Shown one piece after another: positions 7,218-16,424 of a stretch of DNA of 64,000 nucleotides. Position 1 is the first letter of the stretch. The number at the start of each line of letters is the position of its first letter. Made by a program: the position numbers and the translations under genes. Under the pieces are notes generated by a model. It did no database searches. It was not told the origin of the DNA and saw nothing but the letters and a program-made list of their open reading frames with translations. The stretch is from Halorarius litoreus (GTDB lineage Archaea; Halobacteriota; Halobacteria; Halobacteriales; Haloarculaceae): assembly GCF_024362405.1 (NCBI RefSeq), contig NZ_CP101454.1:3782001-3846000 (forward strand), written 5' to 3'.

Positions 7218-8623
7218 GGTACACAGTCCCCGATGAACTCGTCGGTCGGATTCCCGTCATCGGCGTGTTGCTGGGTGACCGACCGACTGTTGCCGTTCCC
7301 GTCGTCGACGGTCAGGGTAATAACGTACGGTCCGGGGTCGTCTAACGTGTCGGCGTCGACTGTCACAGTCGTGGAACTCGGCCCTGGAGGACTGTACGTG
7401 CTGGTGACCGTCTCAACGTCCCCGTCCGGCTCCTCGACATCGATGGTGACATCAAGGGGGGTGTCACCGTTGGGATCTATCGCAGCCCACGACACCTCGA
7501 ACTGTTCGTCGTTGTCGCCCCCGTCTGCGACCGAGAACGAGGTCACCCTGGGTGTCTGGGGTTTTCCGCCGGGCTCGCTCGGCGCGACACGCTGCTGGCT
7601 GGTGTAGGTCACGTCTGGACTGTCGATGACGGTCTCGATGGTCGTCTCGTAGATGGCAGGGGACACTCGTGGCCAGTTGCTGCTGGTACCGTGATAGTAG
7701 GTCGGTCCCCCGCAGTGTGAGCCGTAGTTGATTGTGTCGACGGCATCGGTGAACGGACCCACTTCCGAGGTCTCGTCGTCGACGACTCGGTCGGCGATGA
7801 GCTCGTACTTGCCATCGACTAGGCCTCCGTAGTAGTAGCTGATGGTGTAGGTGCCGTCGAGTTCACCGACGAACGAGAGCGCCTTACAGTCGTCGCCACC
7901 GAACCTCTCCTCCGCGAACTCGATGACGACGGTCGCCAACGACGACGAACAGCTCTGGTACGAAGTGGTGCCGACCTTGGAGGACATGAGCCCCGTTCCG
8001 CTCCCGGTGTCGTACACTGTGACGCGCCACGTGTCGGTTCCGTCGGCGAACTCGACGGTCCACGCATTGGTGGGGGCAGTGGCTGGGTCATCGACCAGCG
8101 CTTCGGCGTCCCCGGTCGACAGACTCGTCAGCACCGACGCATCGACCTTGGCGTTGTACTCTCGGACCCGCACGTCGCTCGCAACGGTCCAGGAGAATCC
8201 ACTGAGTACCCCGCCCGAACGGGGTTCGAACGTACTCCCCGCTGGCTCTTTGTCGGCGATCCAAATTCCCTCGACGGTCGAACCAGTGACGTGGTTTATC
8301 TCGGTCACCCGTCCCTCCGAGGCGGAGTTACGGGCGGTCGACTGCTCAACCACGGCCAGCCCGTCAATGTACTCCGACTCGATGGTAGAGTACCCCTGGT
8401 CCGCGAACTCCTCGTTCGAGTAGCTCACAACACCGCCTGCGCCGACACGGGCGTCGTGTGTAAAGCCGATAGTGTCGCCGCTGGGGTTATCGTACCGGCT
8501 GGCTAGGTTGTGTGTGTAGATTGCAGAGTTCAACACCAGCGCGATGGCCACCAGTGTCACCGCGAGCGCCAGCGCCCCGATGAGTAGCAGTTGCCCGCGG
8601 TCCCGTTCGGTTACTGCCGCCAT
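7214..8623 (-). CDS. Large pilin-like protein (DUF7261-type)
   Basis: A 469-residue protein. MAAVTERDRGQLLLIGALAL shows D-R-G-Q ahead of a hydrophobic helix (residues 11-32), the TadE/pilin-type membrane anchor. The large ectodomain is rich in Ser, Thr, Asp and Gly. It includes an Ig/cadherin-like stretch at about residues 365-455 (TSFSVADGGDNDEQFEVSWA; DTPLDVTIDVEEPDGDVETV; DPGPYVITLTVDDGNGNSRS), a PKD-like beta domain pattern. It overlaps the upstream gene by 13 nt and the downstream gene by 4 nt. The PKD-like segment suggests cell-surface or surface-adhesion contact. Position and N-terminus tie it to the filament; substrate specificity is unknown. Confidence 0.76.
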   Translation of the reverse strand: MAAVTERDRGQLLLIGALALAVTLVAIALVLNSAIYTHNLASRYDNPSGDTIGFTHDARVGAGGVVSYSNEEFADQGYSTIESEYIDGLAVVEQSTARNSASEGRVTEINHVTGSTVEGIWIADKEPAGSTFEPRSGGVLSGFSWTVASDVRVREYNAKVDASVLTSLSTGDAEALVDDPATAPTNAWTVEFADGTDTWRVTVYDTGSGTGLMSSKVGTTSYQSCSSSLATVVIEFAEERFGGDDCKALSFVGELDGTYTISYYYGGLVDGKYELIADRVVDDETSEVGPFTDAVDTINYGSHCGGPTYYHGTSSNWPRVSPAIYETTIETVIDSPDVTYTSQQRVAPSEPGGKPQTPRVTSFSVADGGDNDEQFEVSWAAIDPNGDTPLDVTIDVEEPDGDVETVTSTYSPPGPSSTTVTVDADTLDDPGPYVITLTVDDGNGNSRSVTQQHADDGNPTDEFIGDCVP

Positions 8624-9213
8624 GCGATCACCTCCACCTCGACGACGTTGTAGACGCCGCTCGATGGGTGAGCATCCGGCGCATAGAACTCTGCCGTGCC
8701 GCCCAAAGTCGTCGTCAGCGGTGACTCGTCTTTCCCGTACAGTACGTCGTCGTCGAAGAGGACGAGCGTCTTGGTCGCCGAGACCGCGTTGTCGCTCGGC
8801 TCCCCACGGTACACCAGCCGCTGGGCACGTTTACCTCCGTTCTCCGCCTCGTACCGAACGTAGACGTTGTAGACGATGCGCCGAGGTTCCATCGAGCGAT
8901 CGATGATTCGGCCGAACTCGTTCTCCGGTGCCTGTCGGGTGTAGTACACGTCGCGGTCGTCCGTCCGGTTCGGGACCTCGTAGAACGTCAGCGAGCTGGT
9001 GTTCCAGTTCAACACCGCCACTCTGATCTCGTCCTGCTCTGCCGCCGTGGCGAGTGCCCCCTGTGCGATGGACTGGTGCTGGTTCTCTAGATGTTGGCTG
9101 GACGTACTGGCCGACAACGGCGTCACTGCCGTCACCTGCAGCGCGAACACGAGCCCGCCGATGAGCAACAGGCTCGCAGTCACCGCTTCGAGCGTGTGTG
9201 CCTGTCCCCGCAT
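8611..9213 (-). CDS. Pilin-like protein (DUF7288-type)
   Basis: A 200-residue protein starting at ATG 9211-9213 (MRGQAHTLEAVTASLLLIGG). The frame is open upstream but lies inside the neighbouring gene. R-G-Q-A-H-T-L-E is a near-ideal prepilin motif with Glu at mature position 5 or 6, followed by a helix (SLLLIGGLVFALQV). The ectodomain has no cysteine, an alpha-helical start (ENQHQSIAQGALATAAEQDE) and beta strands (RIVYNVYVRYEAENGGKRAQ). It begins 1 nt after the preceding stop and overlaps the next gene by 13 nt. Likely a pseudopilin of the same filament. Confidence 0.77.
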   Translation of the reverse strand: MRGQAHTLEAVTASLLLIGGLVFALQVTAVTPLSASTSSQHLENQHQSIAQGALATAAEQDEIRVAVLNWNTSSLTFYEVPNRTDDRDVYYTRQAPENEFGRIIDRSMEPRRIVYNVYVRYEAENGGKRAQRLVYRGEPSDNAVSATKTLVLFDDDVLYGKDESPLTTTLGGTAEFYAPDAHPSSGVYNVVEVEVIAWRQ

Positions 9214-9214
9214 C

Positions 9215-9889
9215 TCACCACACCTCCACGATGAGCCGTGCGTCGTGTGTTCCGTCGGCGAACCCGCCCTCCAGATGGACGGTCCGTACGGACACGACGA
9301 CGGACCCGACGGACTCCGGGGGGTCGCCGCCGATGTCGAACAGGAGGTCCGCCTCCGACCCTGTGAGGTCACACTGCCGCGTGGGCCCCGGATCGTTCGC
9401 CTCCACGATTCGAGGGTCGGGACCGTTCGGGTCGGACTCGTCGACACACAGCGTATCGATCTCGTCGTCGTCTCCGCCCATGTCGCCGTCGGGGTCGTCC
9501 GCCTCTACGGTCGTCAGGTCTCGGACGAGTCGGAGCCGGATGTTTAGTGGTTCGCTCAGGCTGAGCCGCTCCGGAAGCGAGTCGGTGGCTGGGAAGTTAC
9601 AGTCAGCACCGACTGGATACGACGTACTCATCGTGCCGTCGTCGTCGTTGTTCTCGGGCGCGAAGAACGCCAGCGTGCATTCACGGTCCAGCACGAACGG
9701 GCTGTTCACGTCTTCGACTAGCACGTCGGTCACGAGCTGATCTGCGATGCGGTCTGCGGCGGCGGTTTCCTGCTGGGTGCTGGCCTCAAACGGCTGTAAC
9801 ATCCCCGGAACGAACGCGAGGACGAACGCGACGACGATGATGAATATGCTCGTGCCGATGGCGAAGTCGAGGGTGGTCTGGGCTCTCAT
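9215..9889 (-). CDS. Pilin-like protein (DUF7287-type)
   Basis: A 224-residue protein, first of the five pilin-like genes after pilC. MRAQTTLDFAIGTSIFIIVV has the short basic leader R-A-Q-T-T-L-D-F and a hydrophobic helix to about residue 28 (VVAFVLAFVPGML). The ectodomain is very acidic with four cysteines (near residues 70, 94, 148 and 174), so one or two disulfides are possible outside the cell. It overlaps the pilC stop by 4 nt. The strong coupling implies balanced synthesis with PilC. Role inferred as minor pilin; the family name is from memory. Confidence 0.77.
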   Translation of the reverse strand: MRAQTTLDFAIGTSIFIIVVAFVLAFVPGMLQPFEASTQQETAAADRIADQLVTDVLVEDVNSPFVLDRECTLAFFAPENNDDDGTMSTSYPVGADCNFPATDSLPERLSLSEPLNIRLRLVRDLTTVEADDPDGDMGGDDDEIDTLCVDESDPNGPDPRIVEANDPGPTRQCDLTGSEADLLFDIGGDPPESVGSVVVSVRTVHLEGGFADGTHDARLIVEVW

Positions 9890-11901
9890 ATGAACATGAA
9901 GACGATGAGTGCGAGCGTTGGCAGGATGACCGCGAACTTCAGCCCGGCCATGATGGACACGTCGCGGATGTAACCCGCGATGAACCCGGAGATGATGGCC
10001 TGTAGCGTGACGGCGTGGAAGAACAGCAGCGTCAACAGCTCGGTGTCGACGCCACCGCCGAAGCTCCCGCCACCGTCACCCGAGGCCTGCGAGGCGAGCC
10101 CGGCCATCACGTCGAGGAACTTCACCTTCAGGATGGCCATGACCCCGAGGAGGGTGATGTACGTCATGATGATGATGACGACCTGCATCCGGGTGCGCGA
10201 CTTCCGGTCGCGGAGGATGTCGTCCTGGTTCTCCGACGCCTGCGCGGCCGTCGAGAGAACCGCCGTAATCTGCGAGGAGGCCTCCTGTGCCTTCGAGATG
10301 AGCTTGATGGTACGGGCGAGCCGCGGGATGTGGTACTTGTTGTTGAACTCCCGGAGCGCCGTCTTCAGACTCGTCCCGTAGTTCACTTTCGCGTACATCG
10401 TCTCGAACTCGTCCGCGAGCTTGCCCGATGAGGTGTCGGCGACGATCTTGATGGATTCCAGCAGCGTCATCCCGGTGTCGTTCGCCGACGAGAGCTTCCG
10501 GAGGTTGTCCGAGAGCCCCTTCGTGATGCCCGTCCGCGAGCGGACGTTCCACTCGTAGAACACCATCAGCGGGATGCCGTTGACGTACAGCGGGAGGTAG
10601 AGCCAGAAGAACGACCCCCCGATGGGGTTGCTCTTCAGCCCGTCGAACCCCGCGGGGGCGAGCCCGCCGGCGACCGAGAAGCCCAGGAGGACGAGCGTCA
10701 TCGGCACCGTGAGCGCGAGAACCGTCACCGGGTGGTCACGGAAGAAGTGGTGTGGCTGCTTGAGCAGTTGTTTCGTCTCGTAGTTCCCCTCCCGAGATTT
10801 GATGCGGTCGAAGATGCCGTAGCGGCCGGTGTAGTTCTCGACCAGCCCGAGGTCGAACATCTTGTTGGACTCGGTGGCGAACTCGCCCTCACCCTCGGCC
10901 CGGAGGTAGCCGTCGCCAACCTCGTCCTGGACGACCGTCGAGACGAGCACGAGGAAGCCGCCGCCGATGAGCGGAATGAGACCGTAGACGGTCCCGTACA
11001 GCAGGAACGTCTGGGCCTCGCCGAGCATCGACATGATGACGAGGATGATGATGAGCAGCAGGGGGAACAGCGAGAGCGTCATGAACATCTCGCCGAACAG
11101 TTCGAGCGTCTCGAGCACCATCTCCTGCTCCTGTTTCGAGGTCCGCATGTGCTTCTCCTTCTGGTCCTCGAGGAAGCTCTCCATGTCCCCACCGGAGTTG
11201 ATGATCGAGAGCATGTCCGTGAGGAACTGGCTCAGCTCGTCGGAGGGCGTCTGGAGCGCCTGGTTTCGGATGGCCGTCCGGTAGTCGGTATCGAAGTAGT
11301 CCGTCTCGAGGACGATGGACTGGAACTCGCGGGCGACCTCGCCGTAGGTGTCGTCGGCCTTCGCCATCGCCTGCAGGATCTCGAGCTGGTTGAGCCCACC
11401 CACGGAGAGCGCGTACATGAACGAGACCGAATCCGAGAGCAGGACGTTGATCTCGCGTTTGCGCGCATCGGAGCGGAAGTACGGCACCGAGACCATCGAG
11501 CCGAAGCCGACGCCGAAGCCGATGGAGCCGAACACGAGGCCGGTAACCGCGATGAGCGCCGGCACCTTGATGCTCTCGAGGAACGCGATGACCGGCGACG
11601 ACAGCGGAAGGTTGAGCAGGTTCGGCGGCTCGGTGATGAAGAGCTCGAAGATGAGCCAGCCGACGCCGGTGCCGAGCAGCCAGAGGACGGCGCCCGCGAT
11701 GACGCCGATTGCGAGCGCCCGCGAGAGGTAGATCTCGACGGTCTCGGGCATCCGTGATTCGGCCAACTTCTGCTCGATGTTGTTCACGAAGTCGCCGTCG
11801 TCGTCGAACAGCCGCTGGTACAGCGGGTAGAATGCGTCCGAGAGCGAGTCGGAGTCGCCGCTGAAGCCGCTCGCTGCGCTGTCGGGGGTCTGGAGGCTCA
11901 T
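9886..11901 (-). CDS. pilC: Pilus assembly membrane core protein PilC/TadC-like
   Basis: A 671-residue integral membrane protein with two type II secretion F domains, each a helical bundle between transmembrane segments. About nine TM helices are visible, among them residues 63-90, 112-137, a pair around 255-310, and three at the C-terminus ending FAVILPTLALIVFMFI. The conserved F-domain signatures are SDSVSFMYALSVGGLNQLEI in the first half and LRKLSSANDTGMTLLESIKI in the second. In archaeal type IV pili this platform converts ATPase movement into pilin extraction from the membrane. It overlaps pilB by 4 nt upstream and the first pilin gene by 4 nt downstream. Length and double-domain layout match haloarchaeal PilC proteins. 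Confidence 0.92.
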   Translation of the reverse strand: MSLQTPDSAASGFSGDSDSLSDAFYPLYQRLFDDDGDFVNNIEQKLAESRMPETVEIYLSRALAIGVIAGAVLWLLGTGVGWLIFELFITEPPNLLNLPLSSPVIAFLESIKVPALIAVTGLVFGSIGFGVGFGSMVSVPYFRSDARKREINVLLSDSVSFMYALSVGGLNQLEILQAMAKADDTYGEVAREFQSIVLETDYFDTDYRTAIRNQALQTPSDELSQFLTDMLSIINSGGDMESFLEDQKEKHMRTSKQEQEMVLETLELFGEMFMTLSLFPLLLIIILVIMSMLGEAQTFLLYGTVYGLIPLIGGGFLVLVSTVVQDEVGDGYLRAEGEGEFATESNKMFDLGLVENYTGRYGIFDRIKSREGNYETKQLLKQPHHFFRDHPVTVLALTVPMTLVLLGFSVAGGLAPAGFDGLKSNPIGGSFFWLYLPLYVNGIPLMVFYEWNVRSRTGITKGLSDNLRKLSSANDTGMTLLESIKIVADTSSGKLADEFETMYAKVNYGTSLKTALREFNNKYHIPRLARTIKLISKAQEASSQITAVLSTAAQASENQDDILRDRKSRTRMQVVIIIMTYITLLGVMAILKVKFLDVMAGLASQASGDGGGSFGGGVDTELLTLLFFHAVTLQAIISGFIAGYIRDVSIMAGLKFAVILPTLALIVFMFI

Positions 11902-14222
11902 GTGCCGCCCTCGAAGTCGAAGCCCCCGAAGTCGACCTCGTCCTCACCCGCCCCCGCGCTCGACGCCGCGTCGAGGTCGAGCGCGCCGGCGATGCCGTCG
12001 GCATCCGCGCCCCGGAACTCGTCCAGGAGGTCCTCCCCACGAGCCATGATGCCCTTCGTCTCGTCGAGCATCTCCTGGTTGGGGTCGGGCCGCGGCACCA
12101 TCTCCTCCTTCTCGGGGTCGATGTCGATGGAGACCGACTCCATCTCACGGAGGTCCTCTAGCGAGCGTTCGAGCCCGCCGTTGGCGATGAGCGTCAGTAT
12201 CGACTCCTGGTCGTTGATGAACGCCTGGAGGGTCGCGGCGACCTGCGTGTACGTGTTCAGCCCGTTCTGGATGAGGTACGCGAGGACGATTTCACGCTCG
12301 AAGATCTCGCGTTCGACCTCCGCTGGCGTCCAACCGCGGTCGAACATGATGTCCTCGACGGTGTTCGACTGCCCCATCTTCAGGAACTCGTCGGTCTCCG
12401 CCTGCCACTGGTAGACGTCCTGCACGTTGATTTCGTCGTTCTCCGGGTCGTAGTGGTTGATCTCGGTGATCGACTTGTTCCGGCGGACCTTCCGTCCCTC
12501 GACGCGCGTCGAGGTCTGGATGGAGACGAGGTCGAGGGCGGTGAACATCGTCTTCGAGACGTTAATCGGCTCGGTGGTGAACCGCTTGATGACCTCGCCC
12601 ACCGAGTCGGCGTGGAACGTCGTAAGGGTGGTGTGGCCGGTCGACATGACCTGGAACAGCGTCCGGCCCTCCTCCCCACGAATCTCACCCATGACGATGT
12701 ACTCGGGCCGCTGCCGGAGTGCGGCCTCCAGCAGGTCGAACTCGTCGACGTCGCCCTTGTCGTCGTCGGAGAACGACGGGCGCGTCACGCTCGCGATCCA
12801 GTTCCGCTGGGGGAGTTCGACCTCACGGGTGTCCTCGATGGAGACGATCTTCGCCTTCGACGGGATGAACAGCGACACCGCGTTCAGCGACGTCGTCTTC
12901 CCCGACGCCGTGCCGCCGGCGAAGATGAGCGACTTGTGGTTCTCGATGCAGAGCCAGAGGAACGCCATCTCCTCCAGGCTGAAGGTCTTCCAGTTGATGA
13001 GGTCGATAGGCGTGAACGGGACGTCCTTGAACTGCCGGATGGTGTAGTTCGTGCCGTGGTCCGACACTTCCCGGCCGAGCGTGAGCTGTGACCGCGAGCC
13101 GTCGGGGAGCGTCGCGTCGACCTGTGGTGAGCGCTTCGAGATCCCCTTCCCCGACCGCTGGGCGAGCTTCACGACGAACTCGTCCAGCTCTTCCTCGCCG
13201 TGGTAGACGTTCGAGATGATCTGCTCGTAGTCGGAGTGGTAGACGAACACCGGCGAGTTGTAGCCGTCACACGAGATGTCCTCGACGTTGATGTCGTGTT
13301 TGATGCCGTCGATGCGCTCGAACCCGATGAAGTCGCGCTTGAGGAGGTAGAGGATCTTCTCGACCTGGTACTCCGAGAGCGTCTTCTTGTCCTCCTCGAT
13401 GAGTTCGGGTTCGGGGCGGGCCTCCAGGCCGGTGAGCCGTCGCGACACCTCGCTCGTATCGCCGTTGGACTCGGCCATGCCGACCATCCCCTTGAGCCGG
13501 TTCACGAACCCGCCCGTGTCGCCGTTCCCCCCCGAGGCCGACCCTCCCTCGTAGAGGTCGTAGCGGTCGAGCAGGTTGCGCGTCTCGCGTTCGATGACGC
13601 CCGCACGGGCGTCTTCGCTGCCCTCGACGACGACCTCGTCGCTGGAGTACTTGATGGCGGTCTTCAGTTTGCCCGAGAGGTACTCGCGGAGGTCCCGCTC
13701 GATGGGGTTGAGGTACGGCTCGATGAGGTAGTACTTCTTCTCGTTCTCCTTCTCGGAGTGGAAGATGATGACGAACGCGTACGGCTTGTTCACCCAGTAG
13801 CGGTCGACCTCGCGGAAGTGCGACTTCTTCGCCTGGGGGACTGCCTTCTCGAGGTCGTAGCGGTTGACGACCGTGGGGTTGCCGTCCGGGTCCGAGAAGA
13901 ACGCGTCCTCGTCGAGTTCCTCGCTGACCCGGACGGTCTTTCGGTCGCGGATCTCGTCGACGAACGTGCCCATGCTCGCCGCGTTCGAAATCACGTCGCC
14001 GATGTCCTCGGGCTCGAACCCGAGGTAGTCGGCGGGGTCGAACGGCTCCGTACTGGCGTCACCGTCCCGGTGAACGTCCGTCTCGAAGTCGTCCCACGTG
14101 TACTCGCCACGAACCGCGCCGTCCGAAGGCTCCCCCTGTGCCTCGGACATCGACTCGGAGTCGGAGTCCGGTATGGGGCTGGCGGTACCGGATTCTCCGC
14201 TATCCGCGTCTTCGATAGCCAT
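11898..14222 (-). CDS. pilB: Type II/IV secretion-type ATPase PilB
   Basis: A 774-residue VirB11/GspE-type hexameric ATPase that powers pilin polymerisation at the cytoplasmic face of PilC. From the chosen start (ATG 14222), Walker A is GGTASGKTT at 436-444 and the Walker B-like YIVMGEIRGEE at 508-518. The Asp/His boxes follow: IEDTRE at 462-467 and STGHTTLTTFHADS at 527-540. The first about 150 residues are an acidic, low-complexity haloarchaeal extension. A TTG at 14276 extends the frame and a GTG lies at 14228; a Shine-Dalgarno-like GGAGG (14240-14244) fits the GTG slightly better than the ATG. First gene of the seven-gene operon. Confidence 0.92.
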   Translation of the reverse strand: MAIEDADSGESGTASPIPDSDSESMSEAQGEPSDGAVRGEYTWDDFETDVHRDGDASTEPFDPADYLGFEPEDIGDVISNAASMGTFVDEIRDRKTVRVSEELDEDAFFSDPDGNPTVVNRYDLEKAVPQAKKSHFREVDRYWVNKPYAFVIIFHSEKENEKKYYLIEPYLNPIERDLREYLSGKLKTAIKYSSDEVVVEGSEDARAGVIERETRNLLDRYDLYEGGSASGGNGDTGGFVNRLKGMVGMAESNGDTSEVSRRLTGLEARPEPELIEEDKKTLSEYQVEKILYLLKRDFIGFERIDGIKHDINVEDISCDGYNSPVFVYHSDYEQIISNVYHGEEELDEFVVKLAQRSGKGISKRSPQVDATLPDGSRSQLTLGREVSDHGTNYTIRQFKDVPFTPIDLINWKTFSLEEMAFLWLCIENHKSLIFAGGTASGKTTSLNAVSLFIPSKAKIVSIEDTREVELPQRNWIASVTRPSFSDDDKGDVDEFDLLEAALRQRPEYIVMGEIRGEEGRTLFQVMSTGHTTLTTFHADSVGEVIKRFTTEPINVSKTMFTALDLVSIQTSTRVEGRKVRRNKSITEINHYDPENDEINVQDVYQWQAETDEFLKMGQSNTVEDIMFDRGWTPAEVEREIFEREIVLAYLIQNGLNTYTQVAATLQAFINDQESILTLIANGGLERSLEDLREMESVSIDIDPEKEEMVPRPDPNQEMLDETKGIMARGEDLLDEFRGADADGIAGALDLDAASSAGAGEDEVDFGGFDFEGGT

Positions 14223-14283
14223 TACCACGCCATTCGAGGCCTCCGGAAAAAGGGTTGCGCTCGTTTCGGCGAACAAACATAGA

Positions 14284-14292
14284 CATATTTAC
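14284..14292 (-). promoter_or_regulatory. Promoter of the pilus operon
   Basis: Minus-strand GTAAATATG is TATA-like and would start transcription near 14260, giving a leader of about 35-40 nt before the pilB ATG, with a GGAGG at 14240-14244 inside it. This is a leadered transcript, unlike most genes here. Confidence 0.45.
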
Positions 14293-14374
14293 ACGAGGTA
14301 ACGACTGCATAACTACCAGACAGGACAGGCTTACTCGAAGTCACGATCGGACCGGAACGACGGCCCGAACTCCG

Positions 14375-15535
14375 TTACTTGACGAACCGTTCGAGACGGT
14401 CCATCGCGACGCGCAGGTCGTCGAGGCCGGTGGCGTACGACATCCGGAGGTGCGTCTCCCCGCCGGCCCCGAACGCGTCGCCGGGGACGACCGCCACCTG
14501 TTCGGCCTCAAGGAGGTCCTCGGCGAACTGCGCGGGGTCGCCGGTCGGGCACTCCGGGAAGACGTAGAACGCGCCTGTCGCCTCGAAGCAGTCGACGCCC
14601 ATCTCCTCGAGTCGAGCGAGCACGAACCGTCGACGGCGGTCGTACTGGCTCGTCATCTCGTCGACGTCCGACCCGCAGGAGTCGAGCGCCTCCAGCGCGG
14701 CGTGCTGGGCTGTCGTGGGGGCCGACAGCATCGTGTACTGGTGGACGCGGTTCATCGCCCCGATGACGCCCGGCGGGCCGAGCGCGTAGCCCAGCCGCAG
14801 GCCAGTCATCGCGTACGCCTTCGAGAAGCCGTTGAACACCACGGTCCGCTCGCGCATCCCGGGGAGCGTCGCGATGGAGGTGTGCTCGCCCTCGTAGGTG
14901 AGTGCGGCGTAGATCTCGTCGGCGAGGACCGCGAGGTCGTGGTCGCGGCAGAACGCGGCGACCGCCTCCATGTCCTCGCGGTCCATCGTCGCGCCCGTTG
15001 GGTTGTTCGGGTAGCAGTACACGAGCAGGTCGGCCTCGTCGGCGCCCGCCTCGTACAGCGTCTCGGGCGTGAGTTTGAACTGGTCCTTCGCGTGCGTGGG
15101 GACACGGCAGACCTCGCCGCCGGCGAAGACGACGCCCGGCTCGTACGAGACGTACGACGGCTGGGCGACAGCCACCGTGTCGCCGGGGTCGACCAGCGCC
15201 CGGAAGGCGACGTCGAGCGCCTCGCTCGCGCCCGCCGTGACGAGAATCTCCTCGGCGGGGTCGTACGAGAGGTCGTACCGCTCGACGTGGTCGGCGATGG
15301 CTTCGCGGAGTTCGAGCATCCCGCGGTTGGCGGTGTAGGAGGTCTGCCCGCGTTCCAGCGAGGTGATGGCGGCCTCTCTCGCGCGATAGGGGGCGGCGAA
15401 GTCGGGTTCGCCCACGCCGAGCGAGATGACGTCGTCCATCTCCGCGGCGAGCTCGAAGAACTTCCGGATGCCCGACGGCGGCACCGACTGCACGCGCTGT
15501 GAGGGTTCGAGGGGGTGGCTCGTCTCCTCGCTCAT
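14375..15535 (-). CDS. PLP-dependent class I/II aminotransferase
   Basis: A 386-residue fold-type I aminotransferase, aspartate/alanine aminotransferase-like, transferring amino groups between an amino acid and a 2-oxo acid in the cytoplasm. The PLP lysine is K239 in NGFSKAYAMTGLRLGY. Other marks are the substrate-side GVGEPDF (41-47), the phosphate-cup ASEAL (103-107), NNPTG (177-181) and DEIY (206-209). Full family length. It overlaps the upstream Lrp regulator by 4 nt, so the two form an operon. Lrp/AsnC-type proteins commonly control the amino-acid enzymes beside them. The exact substrate cannot be read from the sequence. Confidence 0.92.
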   Translation of the reverse strand: MSEETSHPLEPSQRVQSVPPSGIRKFFELAAEMDDVISLGVGEPDFAAPYRAREAAITSLERGQTSYTANRGMLELREAIADHVERYDLSYDPAEEILVTAGASEALDVAFRALVDPGDTVAVAQPSYVSYEPGVVFAGGEVCRVPTHAKDQFKLTPETLYEAGADEADLLVYCYPNNPTGATMDREDMEAVAAFCRDHDLAVLADEIYAALTYEGEHTSIATLPGMRERTVVFNGFSKAYAMTGLRLGYALGPPGVIGAMNRVHQYTMLSAPTTAQHAALEALDSCGSDVDEMTSQYDRRRRFVLARLEEMGVDCFEATGAFYVFPECPTGDPAQFAEDLLEAEQVAVVPGDAFGAGGETHLRMSYATGLDDLRVAMDRLERFVK

Positions 15536-16020
15536 GGTGAGTACGAGAGCCGGTCGTCGTCCCGGACCTCGTCGAACCGGTGGCCGTTCGTCTTGTACGT
15601 CTCCATGATGTAGTGGGTGACCGTCTGCGTGATCTCGGGGACGGGAGCCACCTTCTCGGAGACGAACCGCGACACCTCGCCCATCGTGTCGGCCTCGACT
15701 TCGAGCGCGAAGTCGTAGTCCCCCGAGACGAGTCGGAGCGACTTGACCTCGGGGAACCCCGCGAGCCGGTCGGCGATGTCGTCGTAGGAGGTCTCACGGT
15801 CGAGCGTCACGTTACACTCGACGTGCGCCTGTACGGGCTCGTCGTCGAGCTTTGCGGGGTCGACGACGGCCTGATAGCCGACGACGACACCGTCCGATTC
15901 GAGTGCGGCGATGGCCGCTTCCACTGCGGCTTCGTCTGCGCCCGTCATGCGCGCGAGGTCGGCGGTCGAATAGCGGGCGTTCTCGCGGAGCAACTCGAGG
16001 ATCTCACCGCGCTCGTCCAT
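15532..16020 (-). CDS. Lrp/AsnC family transcriptional regulator
   Basis: A 162-residue protein. An N-terminal AsnC-type winged HTH (ILELLRENARYSTADLARMT, then VEAAIAALESDGVVVGY) is followed by the RAM/ligand-binding ferredoxin-like domain (VQAHVECNVTLDRETSYDDI; VKSLRLVSGDYDFALEVEAD). The GDYD motif is typical of Lrp effector domains. First gene of a two-gene operon with the aminotransferase, which it probably regulates in response to an amino acid. The start ATG 16018-16020 has a GTTAAC-type AT-rich element about 27 nt upstream on the minus strand, fitting a leaderless mRNA. Confidence 0.93.
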   Translation of the reverse strand: MDERGEILELLRENARYSTADLARMTGADEAAVEAAIAALESDGVVVGYQAVVDPAKLDDEPVQAHVECNVTLDRETSYDDIADRLAGFPEVKSLRLVSGDYDFALEVEADTMGEVSRFVSEKVAPVPEITQTVTHYIMETYKTNGHRFDEVRDDDRLSYSP

Positions 16021-16201
16021 ATTCGTTCCCGGAGCAGGCCGGAGTTAACGCTTGCGACGACGGCGGGGTTTTCGACCGCGGCTGTTGTTCACGTATGATC
16101 ATGTATAACCATCGCGTCGATCCCTTCCTCGTCAACGGCTGTCTTGGTGTGATATATAATCTCACGATATTCTTATTATCCATCCCTATCGAAGGGTGAG
16201 T

Positions 16202-16390
16202 ATGCACCAGCACGCGTTGGAAACGGCGCTGTCACTCTACGAAAGCGGAACCTACACACTGGAGATGGCCGCTCGCCAGGCGGGCGTCGAAGAGTCCCGC
16301 CTGCTCGACTCCATCGCCCGACGTGGCATCGAGGCCGGCGAGCACCTCCCCGAGGGCGTCCGCGAGCGGCGCCGCGTCGCCGCCGACTGA
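16202..16390 (+). CDS. Small HTH protein (UPF0175-like)
   Basis: A 62-residue protein, MHQHALETALSLYESGTYTL, then EMAARQAGVEESRLLDSIAR and a basic C-terminus. The helix-turn-helix core (TLEMAARQAGVEESRLL) resembles UPF0175-type small DNA-binding proteins, some of which are antitoxins. No toxin-like ORF lies next to it, so I do not call a toxin-antitoxin pair. ATG 16202 is preferred over the in-frame GTG 16196 because AT-rich elements near 16171-16180 lie at leaderless distance. It precedes the MFS gene by 34 nt and has its own promoter region. Confidence 0.65.
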   Translation: MHQHALETALSLYESGTYTLEMAARQAGVEESRLLDSIARRGIEAGEHLPEGVRERRRVAAD

Positions 16391-16395
16391 CAGCG

Positions 16396-16400
16396 TTTAG
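16396..16400 (+). promoter_or_regulatory. TATA-like box of the MFS gene
   Basis: TTTAG within GCGTTTAGG lies 27 nt before the GTG at 16425, supporting a leaderless GTG start for the transporter. Confidence 0.45.
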
Positions 16401-16424
16401 GTTCCCCGGGCCGAACACCCGGGT

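Noticed and set aside
13200-14282. Long plus-strand frame opposite pilB
   Set aside because: A high-GC antisense shadow: its Val/Asp/Leu-rich composition follows from the pilB codons and it has no motif.
16202-16390. Toxin-antitoxin pair from the UPF0175-like protein
   Set aside because: No toxin-like partner lies within several hundred bases; only an MFS gene with its own promoter follows.
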